From positions 1-64,000 of the forward strand of contig CAZGBJ010000001.1 in assembly GCA_964523895.1 (NCBI GenBank): a DNA stretch of 64,000 bases. The letters run 5' to 3'. Each line of letters opens with the position of its first letter. Positions within the stretch are counted from its first letter, which is position 1. Below, in pieces: positions 26,536-35,393 of this stretch. Below the pieces are notes generated by a model, which searched no databases, was not told where the DNA came from, and worked only from the letters and a program-made list of their open reading frames with translations. Source of the DNA: UBA7359 sp964523895. GTDB taxonomy: Bacteria; Pseudomonadota; Gammaproteobacteria; Eutrophobiales; Eutrophobiaceae. A program made the translations under genes and the position numbers.

Positions 26536-28283
26536 TAGACTATTACTTCCTCAGTTGAATTTTCTATCTCCTCATCGACAACACTATCAATATCAGCAGA
26601 GATACGAATTACTTCATCCATAGTAGTTACACCTTCAACTGCATATTGCAGTGCTACCATATTTAATGGTCTAAAGTGTCTTGAGTTAGTTGCTCTTTCA
26701 ATAAATTGTCCAGTATCACTATGGGCCAATGCATTAGATAGATCTTTATCGAATTCGAGTAACTCATAAACACCTATACGTCCCTGATATCCAGTATAAT
26801 TGCAATGGGCACAACCAATTCCTTTCTTAAAAGTCACATTGAATTGTTTTTCATTAACGAAACTACTTAACCAACCATTTTGTTGATCTGTCAATTCAGT
26901 TGCCTGCGAACAACTTTCACAGACACGTCTGACTAACCGTTGAGCAAGAATGGCATGTAATGCTGAAGCAAGTAAGTAGCCCTTAATTCCAATATCCATT
27001 AAACGATTTACTGTGCTAATCGCGTCATTCGTATGCAGCGTTGATAATACAAGATGGCCAGTCATAGCAGCACGTAATGCTATCTCTGCAGTTTCTTCGT
27101 CGCGCATTTCACCAATAAGAACAATATCCGGATCCTGCCGTAATGCTGATCTTAATACTGTGGCAAAATTTAACCCAATATCAGTATTAATCTGAACCTG
27201 ATTGATACGCGGTAATTTATATTCAACCGGATCTTCAACTGTTATGATCTTTTTTTCCGGAACATTAAGCTTTTGTAGAGCCGCATAAAGCGTAGTTGTC
27301 TTACCACTACCGGTTGGGCCCGTTACCAGAATCATGCCATGCGGGCGATGAAGTAAATTTTCAAAACGTCCAAGTATTGTTTTTGGCATGCCAAGTAAAT
27401 TCAAATCCAGTGTGCCACCTGTTTGATCAAGTAAACGCATGACAACCGATTCACCATATTGAACCGGCATCGTTGATAAACGAACATCAATGTTATGATC
27501 CTTTATCTTTACACTAAAACGCCCATCTTGAGGCATTCGTTTTTCAGATATATCAAGCCCTGCCATCAGTTTTAAACGAAGTACTAATGCTGGTGCTATT
27601 CGTACCTCATCCATCGTGTGTTCCTGCAATACACCATCAACGCGTTGCCTAATACGTAAAACTTTTTCATCCGGCTCAATATGTATATCTGAAGCCCTGA
27701 TTTGTATTGCATCCTCAAACAATGACGCAAGAAGTTTGACAACAGGTGCATCAGCAACATCGGCGTCTGCTAATAGTGCACCTAAGTCAATATCACTTTC
27801 GCTTAATTCATCATTCAGTTGCTCTGCAAAGCCACTGATTTGATCTGTCTTTCGATAAACCGTGTCGATGGTTTTTAAAAGATCTATTTCTCTTACGACT
27901 GCTAACCTTATAGGTTTCCCTAGAATTCGGGATAATTCATCATAGGCAAAAATATTGGTTGGATCAGCCATACCGATAAGAATACCGGTATCATCGGCAC
28001 TCAAAGCGACAGCTCGGAAACGACGCGATTGAATTTCGGGAATTAATTTAATAGTGTCTGGATTAAATTTGTAATGCAGCAAGTCAACAAAAGGAATTTT
28101 AAGTTGTTCAGATAAGGCTTCCAGCATTTGATCTTCAGTCAGGTATCCATCTTCAATAAGTACCTTGCCAAGCTTCTGACCGGATTTTTTTTGTTCCGAA
28201 AGTGCTTGCTCAAGCTGAGCTTGAGAGATGAGTTTATGATCTATTAACAGATCACCTAACCTTACTTTTTTACGTGGATTCAT
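26535..28283 (-). CDS. mshE: MSHA extension ATPase MshE with N-terminal c-di-GMP domain
   Basis: 582 residues. The N-terminal MshEN domain holds two copies of the RLGxxL...L-x-x-Q type c-di-GMP motif: RLGDLLIDHKLISQAQLEQAL then LGKVLIEDGYLTEDQMLEAL (about 8-60). The GspE core has Walker A GPTGSGKTTTLY (near 322), an Asp-box and Walker B (PDIVLIGEMRDEETAEIA), the His-box, and a zinc site CESC...CAHC near 465-500. In Vibrio MshE this domain binds c-di-GMP and activates pilus extension, so second-messenger control is expected here. It overlaps mshN by 14 nt. Confidence 0.95.
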   Translation of the reverse strand: MNPRKKVRLGDLLIDHKLISQAQLEQALSEQKKSGQKLGKVLIEDGYLTEDQMLEALSEQLKIPFVDLLHYKFNPDTIKLIPEIQSRRFRAVALSADDTGILIGMADPTNIFAYDELSRILGKPIRLAVVREIDLLKTIDTVYRKTDQISGFAEQLNDELSESDIDLGALLADADVADAPVVKLLASLFEDAIQIRASDIHIEPDEKVLRIRQRVDGVLQEHTMDEVRIAPALVLRLKLMAGLDISEKRMPQDGRFSVKIKDHNIDVRLSTMPVQYGESVVMRLLDQTGGTLDLNLLGMPKTILGRFENLLHRPHGMILVTGPTGSGKTTTLYAALQKLNVPEKKIITVEDPVEYKLPRINQVQINTDIGLNFATVLRSALRQDPDIVLIGEMRDEETAEIALRAAMTGHLVLSTLHTNDAISTVNRLMDIGIKGYLLASALHAILAQRLVRRVCESCSQATELTDQQNGWLSSFVNEKQFNVTFKKGIGCAHCNYTGYQGRIGVYELLEFDKDLSNALAHSDTGQFIERATNSRHFRPLNMVALQYAVEGVTTMDEVIRISADIDSVVDEEIENSTEEVIV

Positions 28284-29754
28284 CTTCTAAAATATTATTT
28301 AGACGATTAATGCGTTTCAAAATAAATTCTCTGGATTCTTTTACTAATGCTGCATTACCAGATGCCTTTTGGTAGGCATATAGCGCATCGTTATACCGTT
28401 TCAAGGACTCAAGTGATATTCCAAGCCCCATCCACCACACGCCTTTAAGCGGACTAAGTTTTAATAAATTATGATATATCCTTGCTGCTTCTTCATGTTC
28501 ATTTAACTTTTGTAAAATAGCTGCCTGTAGTGCGTAATATTCAGTATTTGAGGAAAATTCAGGGGATTGCCTGGTAAGCATAGAACTCGCTTCTGTCGTT
28601 TTACCTTCATTTAATAACAGACGTGCATACATTTTTAACCATTCAATATTTTCAGGATACTGAATCAAGCCTTCATTTAAAACACTGTATGCTAATTCAA
28701 AATGCTTTCTTTCCGACAACACCAATGCCAATGTTGAACGTGCCCTAACATGCCCTGCATCTTGATTCAGAGACATATTTAATTTTTTCAAACTTTCTGA
28801 AATATTGCCTTTCTTATAGGCGATATATGCTTGCTGAAATAACTTCTCTGCATAGGCATCTGCACTTTTTCTCACCGGGCTTTTTATTAGGTCACCTTTA
28901 AACACGGTGTTTTTTTCCTGCGTCACCTGTTTTTCAACTATTTCTACCAGTTCTATATCTTCTTGTACCAATGTTTCTTTTCTATTCCACTGATATTCCA
29001 TCATGACTAACAAATCATGTACTCCACCGGATTGATTCATCGTGCTTTTCTTGATCGTTAAAGGCATGTCTGATTCCAGCACCAGCTTAAATCGTTTTGA
29101 TTCGTTTATTGAATAACGAATAGCAACTATAGGCTCTACCGGAACCAGTTCTTCCAGCTTAAAACCAAGCTCAACATTTTCAATTTCTATAACCGTTCTA
29201 TCAGGGTTACTTAATCCATAAACAAGATAATCAATTTCATTCGGCATTTTCATAAGAAGGTTTATACCCGAACGTTCCACTTCAAATTGAATGGACTCAA
29301 TGCGATTAACCTGATTACCAACGAATGACTCGCTATCATCTTTTAATACGATACTACTATCTAATTGAAGTAGCTGATCTTGCTTATTATTAACTGTTTC
29401 TATTTCTTTATTTAATGAAATTTTATTTACGGCACTCTTTTTAATCTCATCATTATTGATCTTTACTGTATTTTTTATTTCAATAGTTTCTTGTTCAGGA
29501 AGAGTTATAACCGTGCCACTTTGTTCTATATCAATAATCGAATTAATTATTTCATTTTCAAATAGTGTAAATGTATAGAGAAATATTCCAATAGTAAGGC
29601 TAATAAGAACTAACGAAGGAATATGTGATTTCTTTTTCTCTGCTAATTCAACATCATAAGCTGAATACAGACCATCCAGAACTCGATCCTGGTTTTCGTT
29701 CAAAAAAGCATCTCGCTTTTCCAAATCATTCAGCATTTTGTTTATTAAACTCAT
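28270..29754 (-). CDS. mshN: MSHA biogenesis TPR protein MshN
   Basis: 494 residues. The start MSLINKMLNDLEKRD is the MshN signature. One TM helix (about 43-62), a low-complexity periplasmic linker, and an AMIN-like beta domain (about 125-220) are followed by five to six TPR units (about 310-485). It spans the inner membrane and probably links platform and secretin. Tight spacing with mshM (3 nt) and overlap with mshE indicate one operon. Confidence 0.9.
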   Translation of the reverse strand: MSLINKMLNDLEKRDAFLNENQDRVLDGLYSAYDVELAEKKKSHIPSLVLISLTIGIFLYTFTLFENEIINSIIDIEQSGTVITLPEQETIEIKNTVKINNDEIKKSAVNKISLNKEIETVNNKQDQLLQLDSSIVLKDDSESFVGNQVNRIESIQFEVERSGINLLMKMPNEIDYLVYGLSNPDRTVIEIENVELGFKLEELVPVEPIVAIRYSINESKRFKLVLESDMPLTIKKSTMNQSGGVHDLLVMMEYQWNRKETLVQEDIELVEIVEKQVTQEKNTVFKGDLIKSPVRKSADAYAEKLFQQAYIAYKKGNISESLKKLNMSLNQDAGHVRARSTLALVLSERKHFELAYSVLNEGLIQYPENIEWLKMYARLLLNEGKTTEASSMLTRQSPEFSSNTEYYALQAAILQKLNEHEEAARIYHNLLKLSPLKGVWWMGLGISLESLKRYNDALYAYQKASGNAALVKESREFILKRINRLNNILEDEST

Positions 29755-29757
29755 ACC

Positions 29758-30690
29758 CTACGCGCCTAATAAGTTTTCTATGTGGTTAGCACTTACTAGT
29801 AAACAAAATATGGCAATCGAACCGAACATCCATCTTGGGAAACGCGGCATAACTGACGCTACCCATGACTCAGGTTTGTTTTTTGTATGTTCTATGTCTA
29901 ATGCAGCAATATTGATGTGTTTGTGATTTACTTTCTTTTTGCCTTCACCATAGGCACAAATTAAAGCCTTATGACATAAAATATTTATCAAACGAGGAAT
30001 TCCATTACTATGTCTATATATTGCTTCACAAGCACGTTTGGTAAATAACAATTTTTCATCACAACCCGCTATCTGCAAGCGATGTCGAACATACGCATAC
30101 ATGGCAACTTTATTTAGTGGCAACAAGCGATAAGAAAATGTAATTCGTTGCTTTAGCTGCCGTACAGAAGGTTGCGTTAAAAGAATATCCAGCTCTGGCT
30201 GCCCAAACAAAACTACTTGTAATAATTTACGTTTTTCAGTCTCAAGGTTTGTTAACAGCCTCAGAGATTCCAGAGTTTGAACTGGCATAGCCTGAACTTC
30301 ATCCAGACAAACAAGCATCTTTTTACCATTTCTATGTGTATCTAATAAAGCGCGTGTTATCGATTTCATTAACACATGTTGAGATGTTTCATTAGAGTAT
30401 TTAACCGACAGGGCATCTGCAATAGAAAAAAGTAAACTATCTGCTTTAATATAGGGATTATGAATGTAAGCAATAACAAAATCTTTACTTAATGATTTCA
30501 TTAATTTCCGGCAAAGAATTGTTTTTCCTACACCGACTTCACCTGTTACCTTTACAAAACCTTCACCACTGCGCAAAGCTATGGTAAGCACATTTAATGC
30601 ATCTTGATAACCGGCACGATTCATAAAAAAACTCGTATCAGGCGTAATGCTAAAAGGCAATTCAGTTAAATTAAAATGTTGTAAATACAT
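29758..30690 (-). CDS. mshM: MSHA biogenesis AAA ATPase MshM (ExeA-like)
   Basis: 310 residues. Start MYLQHFNLTELPFSITPDTSFF is the MshM/ExeA pattern. Walker A is GEVGVGKTILCRKL (near 50), Walker B KMLVCLDEVQAMP (near 130), and HSNGIPRLINILCHKAL is the sensor region. A C-terminal TM helix (about 283-303) anchors it. ExeA-type ATPases bind peptidoglycan and assist secretin assembly, although no separate peptidoglycan-binding domain is visible here. Confidence 0.92.
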   Translation of the reverse strand: MYLQHFNLTELPFSITPDTSFFMNRAGYQDALNVLTIALRSGEGFVKVTGEVGVGKTILCRKLMKSLSKDFVIAYIHNPYIKADSLLFSIADALSVKYSNETSQHVLMKSITRALLDTHRNGKKMLVCLDEVQAMPVQTLESLRLLTNLETEKRKLLQVVLFGQPELDILLTQPSVRQLKQRITFSYRLLPLNKVAMYAYVRHRLQIAGCDEKLLFTKRACEAIYRHSNGIPRLINILCHKALICAYGEGKKKVNHKHINIAALDIEHTKNKPESWVASVMPRFPRWMFGSIAIFCLLVSANHIENLLGA

Positions 30691-30710
30691 AAATTACTCT
30701 CAACTATTTT

Positions 30711-32456
30711 TTAGTAAGCCCCTTCTTTGGCAAAAAGATCATCCAAAAATGTTTCTGGAGGTGGTTCGTTCATTACATCACGAAGTTGTTTAATATTGCC
30801 TCTCGATTTTAACAATTCCTCATTCCATTCATCCGAACTTCGAACAACAACAGGTTTTAATAAAATCACCAGTTCACTTTTAACTGAAACCTGTTTTTTA
30901 TGATTAAATAAACTACCAACGCCAGGTAAGTCCCCTAGAAAAGGAGTTTTTGCATCTTGATCATTGATTGATTCCTGCATCAAACCACCAATAACAATAA
31001 CTTGCCCACTACGTGCACGGACGATGCTGTCAGACTCGCGTACAGAACTTAATGCTAATGGTATTTGCTGAGTAACATTACCTACGGTCACTGTTTTTTG
31101 TTGATCGATAACTTCGCTGATTGAAGGATGGACATGCAAGGTAACGTCACCTTCCTGACTAATCTGCGGTGTCACATCAAGTGCGATACCAGAAAAAAAT
31201 GGCGTGAGTGTCACATCAGGACTTACTGTTGTGGCAGTGCCCGTGGTTGTATTTACCGATGAAACATCAGTCACAAAAAATTCATCCTGACCTACTTTAA
31301 TCACAGCCTTTTGATTATTCATTGTTGCCACACGAGGACTAGATAGAATTTGGACATTCCCCTGAGTTTTCAGTAATTCAATAAAGGCGGTAAAATCGCC
31401 AAAATTTAATGCCGCACTGAAAACCCCACCAAAAGCTGCTGCAGTTGCGCCGGATATTGCTGAAAAGCTGGCAGGATCAAGATTGCCCGTATTACCTGAA
31501 ATACCACTCAACCCACTTTCTCCAACCAGCACACTTCCACCCCCTATATTAGAGGCAGTAATTGAATTATCTCCAGGTGTAAGCAGGGAACTCCAGTTTA
31601 TCCCTGACTGGTAATTTTCATTTAACCTGACTTCGATAAATTTCGCTTCGAGTACAACTTGTCTTTGAACAATCAATTGTGTCGCCTGTAAATAGGCTTC
31701 AACTTCTCTTAATTCATTTGGTAAGGCTCGCACCACTACCACACCTGATTGGGGATTAATCACAACACTGCGTCCGTCACCCGTACCGACGATTGCCTGA
31801 ACTGATTCCTGTAATTCAACCCAAAAAGTATTTAATGTCTGCTCTGTCTGTATAACTGTCCCTTGAGTATTACTGGTTGCTGTAGACGTACCATCATCAG
31901 AGGTCACGTTCTGGGTTAACGAACCCGAACTTACTGAGGTGGCAGAGCTACCTGAACGTTCTATGTTTAAATAATTGATTTGATATATACGTGCACGTAA
32001 GCGACCAGGCAGGACTTGGAAGCCATATGCAGTACTGATAAATTCATAACCATAGACATCACGAGCAGCCTCTAATACGTCAGGGATCGTTACATTACGT
32101 AAGTTAAGTGTAATTGAACCTGACACTTCCGGGTGAATAACCATATTGTAATCTGTGCCATCAACCAGACTTAAGAAGAATTGATCTGCCGCTACTGCAT
32201 TCACCGAGATATCAAACCGTTCCTCATCTTTTATAACAGGTACATTGGCTGAATCCAGATTAATCGTCGGGATTAGTGAATCCGCTACACTGTCTGGAAC
32301 AGAATCCTGATTGGCATTGTCACTTACAGAACGATTAACCTCATCCTCCATCGAATCAATAACATCCTGGCGAACAGTTTGATCCTGACACGCTGTTATA
32401 GTTAATAAGATGGGAAACAAGTATATGTATATATTTCGTTTAATTTTTTTCATCAT
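30711..32456 (-). CDS. mshL: MSHA outer-membrane secretin MshL
   Basis: 581 residues. A lipoprotein signal peptide ends in LLTITAC (lipobox, Cys23). An STN-like N0 domain (about 75-160) with ITLNLRNVTIPDVLEAAR and an N1 domain with VVINPQSGVVVVRALPNEL precede the C-terminal secretin domain (about 255-545), including VVLEAKFIEVRLNE, VQILSSPRVATMNNQKAVIKVG and SGQVIVIGGLMQES. It forms the outer-membrane pilus pore. Confidence 0.95.
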   Translation of the reverse strand: MMKKIKRNIYIYLFPILLTITACQDQTVRQDVIDSMEDEVNRSVSDNANQDSVPDSVADSLIPTINLDSANVPVIKDEERFDISVNAVAADQFFLSLVDGTDYNMVIHPEVSGSITLNLRNVTIPDVLEAARDVYGYEFISTAYGFQVLPGRLRARIYQINYLNIERSGSSATSVSSGSLTQNVTSDDGTSTATSNTQGTVIQTEQTLNTFWVELQESVQAIVGTGDGRSVVINPQSGVVVVRALPNELREVEAYLQATQLIVQRQVVLEAKFIEVRLNENYQSGINWSSLLTPGDNSITASNIGGGSVLVGESGLSGISGNTGNLDPASFSAISGATAAAFGGVFSAALNFGDFTAFIELLKTQGNVQILSSPRVATMNNQKAVIKVGQDEFFVTDVSSVNTTTGTATTVSPDVTLTPFFSGIALDVTPQISQEGDVTLHVHPSISEVIDQQKTVTVGNVTQQIPLALSSVRESDSIVRARSGQVIVIGGLMQESINDQDAKTPFLGDLPGVGSLFNHKKQVSVKSELVILLKPVVVRSSDEWNEELLKSRGNIKQLRDVMNEPPPETFLDDLFAKEGAY

Positions 32457-32469
32457 ATTTATCTCGAAA

Positions 32470-32832
32470 TTACTTTCGTAATTTATAATCTTTAATTACT
32501 TTAGTGTTATATAACCTGACAATTAATTTCCGATCTTCGTGATTTATCAATACCGATAACGGATTTATTTCGAGCACTTTTGCGGGACCGACATCATCCC
32601 CTGTCCTGACTAGTTTTCCATTCAAAATTGCTGTTCTATCTGCATCGGAAATTCGTATCGCAGATAATTTCCAGTTAAACTTTTCATCAACATTAATCTC
32701 TTCAAAAAATACGGGTTCATGATCATCAATCGAATATGTAGCCGGTCGAGTTGGATCAGGCAAGTCCGAATTGGCAAACAAAAAAGAAGGCAATAAGTAC
32801 AGGATGAAAAATAGATATTTTCTTAATCTCAT
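32470..32832 (-). CDS. mshK: MSHA biogenesis protein MshK
   Basis: 120 residues from ATG 32832, which gives signal peptide MRLRKYLFFILYLLPSFLFA; a GTG four codons upstream is possible but badly spaced from the ribosome-binding site. The mature start DLPDPTRPATY and the SAIRISDADRTAILNGKLVRTGDDVG segment are typical of MshK and GspC-like periplasmic proteins. It probably docks the secretin. It overlaps the end of mshJ. Confidence 0.85.
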   Translation of the reverse strand: MRLRKYLFFILYLLPSFLFANSDLPDPTRPATYSIDDHEPVFFEEINVDEKFNWKLSAIRISDADRTAILNGKLVRTGDDVGPAKVLEINPLSVLINHEDRKLIVRLYNTKVIKDYKLRK

Positions 32833-32836
32833 TTGT

Positions 32837-33541
32837 TCACACACCTATCCATTCTTTATTCAGACTCAGGGTAAATATTTCAATAGTTACATTAGAATCC
32901 GGATACTCATCAACTGTTAAAATAAAATTATCCCAAAAAAATTCCCATTCAAGTCCCTCCAGAGTTTTTAGATAACTCAAGGTCGTTAAATAATCACCTG
33001 CAATTTCAATTCTTAAACCATGTCTGTAAGCATTATCAATATTGTCAGCTGTAAGTTTTTTCTCGTCCTCATTACTCTTGTTATCTTGTGCTGCTTTCAC
33101 TTCCACTTCATTTTTTTCTACAATCGGAGTGACGCCAAGACTCTTTAAATTAATTAATTTTAAACCACTTGTTTTATGTAATACGGTTTCCAGTATTTTT
33201 GGCATGTCCTTCGGTGAAACAAGACTGTTGGTCGAAGATTCAAGATCAGCCTGCACATTAATCAACTGTGATCGTAGTATTTTTAACCTGGCTATATTGT
33301 CTGCATCAGGATCTGACTGACTTGTCTTCATCAAGTCTTGCACCCGATTAACCAGAATTAATCGCTCTGCATTTTTTTCATTTAAATTTACAACAAGTAA
33401 TTTTTGTTCTTTTTCCATTGGTGTGAAAAAATAATAATCAAAAACACTAAACAATACTGCCAACACGCCAATAAAAACCATCGCCCTTTCGCGTAAGCTC
33501 AAGCTATCAATTTTTTCAACAAGTTTGTTTAATTGTTCCAT
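32837..33541 (-). CDS. mshJ: MSHA biogenesis protein MshJ (PilO-like)
   Basis: 234 residues. A short cytoplasmic N-terminus (MEQLNKLVEKIDSLSLRERAMVF), one TM helix (about 22-40), a coiled coil (about 45-110) and a ferredoxin-like C-terminal domain form the PilO/MshJ layout of the inner-membrane alignment complex. It lies 4 nt downstream of the PilN-like gene and overlaps mshK. Confidence 0.88.
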   Translation of the reverse strand: MEQLNKLVEKIDSLSLRERAMVFIGVLAVLFSVFDYYFFTPMEKEQKLLVVNLNEKNAERLILVNRVQDLMKTSQSDPDADNIARLKILRSQLINVQADLESSTNSLVSPKDMPKILETVLHKTSGLKLINLKSLGVTPIVEKNEVEVKAAQDNKSNEDEKKLTADNIDNAYRHGLRIEIAGDYLTTLSYLKTLEGLEWEFFWDNFILTVDEYPDSNVTIEIFTLSLNKEWIGV

Positions 33542-33545
33542 ATTA

Positions 33546-34142
33546 TTAATTTGTACTAATTAAAAAACTGATTTCAGGCTCTCCTTCTTCTTTCTCAATA
33601 CGAGCCAGTTCCATCATATTAAAGGATGAACCATGTAGACTTTCTTCTTGCGCCAATTTTTGTATATAAACCGGTACTAATTCAGATGATAAAGTTTTTC
33701 CCTTGAGTCCAAGCGACGCGCCTCCCTGATGAATATTTACGTCTGTTAACCAGGTACCTTCGACATGGCCTCTGGCAAAGGATTCTAAATACGATGAAAA
33801 ACCGGATGAATTACCAAATTCTCTACTCGATAGAATGCTTGATATTTTCTCTCTTTGTTCCAGTTCCGAACTTAGCTTCGCAATTTCATTTTCTAATAGC
33901 TTACTTTTGTCTTTATTTTTCAGGGAAGACTCAAACGCAGTTACCTGGCTACCCAACTGAGATAATTCCATTTCAATATTCACAAGTCGTTTTTTATAGG
34001 GTTTTATTTGCATATTCTGATAAGCATATAAACCTGAAAAAACTAACAAAAAGAATAGTCCCACCTGTAACATGGTTACTGCAGAAAAAATAACCTTTTG
34101 CTTACGAAACATCGGTTGATAAAGATTAACCTGCTGCATCAT
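33546..34142 (-). CDS. mshI2: MSHA biogenesis PilN-like protein (MshI2)
   Basis: 198 residues. MMQQVNLYQPMFRKQKVIFS matches the PilN N-terminus (INLLP-type motif), which binds PilM-like proteins. It is followed by one TM helix (about 25-43), a coiled coil (about 50-105) and a small periplasmic domain. It overlaps mshI by 4 nt, forming the usual PilM-PilN-PilO-like series with mshJ. Confidence 0.87.
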   Translation of the reverse strand: MMQQVNLYQPMFRKQKVIFSAVTMLQVGLFFLLVFSGLYAYQNMQIKPYKKRLVNIEMELSQLGSQVTAFESSLKNKDKSKLLENEIAKLSSELEQREKISSILSSREFGNSSGFSSYLESFARGHVEGTWLTDVNIHQGGASLGLKGKTLSSELVPVYIQKLAQEESLHGSSFNMMELARIEKEEGEPEISFLISTN

Positions 34143-35098
34143 AATGACATCACCTCTTCACGTAAGGCAGTTCCGATAGCCAGTAAACAACGTGACTGTA
34201 GCAATGATGGAATTTTTTCAGGAACATCGATTAATTCATTTACATCAAGTAATCTTGCCGGAATTTGTAATTGTTCTGTCAAGTATTCAGTGATGCCGGG
34301 AATTTCTTTACCAATGGGTGTCATCACTAGTGCTGATACCTGAGGTTGTGAAAAGTGGCTTTCGTAATAGTCCATTGAACGTTGAACTTCGATGACTATA
34401 CTATCTAGCCAACGTTGACATTCATCATCGTCCATCACACTTAATACTGATTCAGGCAAGACTGATGTCCCGACATTAATTGTTCTTGATAAATACAAAG
34501 ATGATTGTCGTGTGATAGTAATCAATCCTTGATTTTGACCCGCATATATTAATGCCACGCCTCCTACGTCCTCAGGTAACATCGCAGCAATATTTCTCAG
34601 TGCGAGCTCCGGAATATCAATAATATTTAGATTAAGATCAGCGCTGTTTAATTGTTCTATCAGTGCTTTCACACGATTAGATTTCGCAACAACGGCATAC
34701 ATCATTTTATTGTTGCCCGCTGCTTTGTTTGCAGGCACTTCAAAGACATCGACCACAGCGTCATCTATGTGAAAATCAATTAGATCCTTAACCCGCCAAC
34801 GAATTGCCGAACGTAACTCTTCAGGTTGAACATCGGGGGCTTCAACCAACAATAAATTGTAATCGCCTATTTCCAAAGCACTCAAACATTCATACTGGTC
34901 AAGGTCATATTGTTTAGTCAGCCGTACCATCTCGGCATCACGTATTGAGATATTCTCAATTTCCTGTAATTCACAGAGTTCCAGAACAGGTGACAGGTCT
35001 TTTTCACGACGAATACGGGCTATTGAAATTGCGTTCTCATCTGAACAAACGGCAACTTTGACACCTTTCTTAATTTTCTTTTTCAAAAAGTCCAGCAA
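34139..35098 (-). CDS. mshI: MSHA biogenesis PilM-like protein MshI
   Basis: 319 residues from TTG 35098, supported by AGGGG seven nucleotides upstream. No signal peptide. The sequence resembles the actin-like PilM fold (VQPEELRSAIRWRVKDLIDFHIDDAVVDVF, and NVGTSVLPESVLSVMDDDECQRWLDSIVIEVQRSMDYYES). It is the cytoplasmic component of the alignment complex. It is the first gene of the core msh operon, 295 nt after mshQ. Confidence 0.88.
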   Translation of the reverse strand: MLDFLKKKIKKGVKVAVCSDENAISIARIRREKDLSPVLELCELQEIENISIRDAEMVRLTKQYDLDQYECLSALEIGDYNLLLVEAPDVQPEELRSAIRWRVKDLIDFHIDDAVVDVFEVPANKAAGNNKMMYAVVAKSNRVKALIEQLNSADLNLNIIDIPELALRNIAAMLPEDVGGVALIYAGQNQGLITITRQSSLYLSRTINVGTSVLPESVLSVMDDDECQRWLDSIVIEVQRSMDYYESHFSQPQVSALVMTPIGKEIPGITEYLTEQLQIPARLLDVNELIDVPEKIPSLLQSRCLLAIGTALREEVMSL

Positions 35099-35393
35099 CT
35101 TATTACCCCTGTTGAAATTTTAGTTACAAATTAGTCCTAAATTTCATGTCTCAAATAAGAGACGATATTACGCCTATAATCTAATAACATACTTAAGTTT
35201 GTTACCCTAAGTTATTAATGTCAAATAGTTTTATCGTATTTTAATAGGTACGAAGTATGCTACTGATGATAGGTTAAATCAGAAATGTGCCGTTAAAATC
35301 CGTAACAGATACAGCTGCGATTGATATTTAAAGTATTTTTAAAAATAAGTTATTGTTTTAACTAAAATTATTAATTAGTAAACACTCACTATA
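35099..35393 (-). promoter_or_regulatory. msh operon upstream region with candidate promoter
   Basis: This 295-nt AT-rich gap lies between the mshQ-like gene and mshI. On the minus strand a perfect TTGACA (35219-35224) stands 17 nt before CAAACT (35196-35201), a weak -10; a TTATAG lies further downstream. No GC-rich terminator hairpin follows the adhesin gene, only an AT palindrome (TATTTTTAAAAATA), so read-through from mshQ into mshI is possible. Confidence 0.4.
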
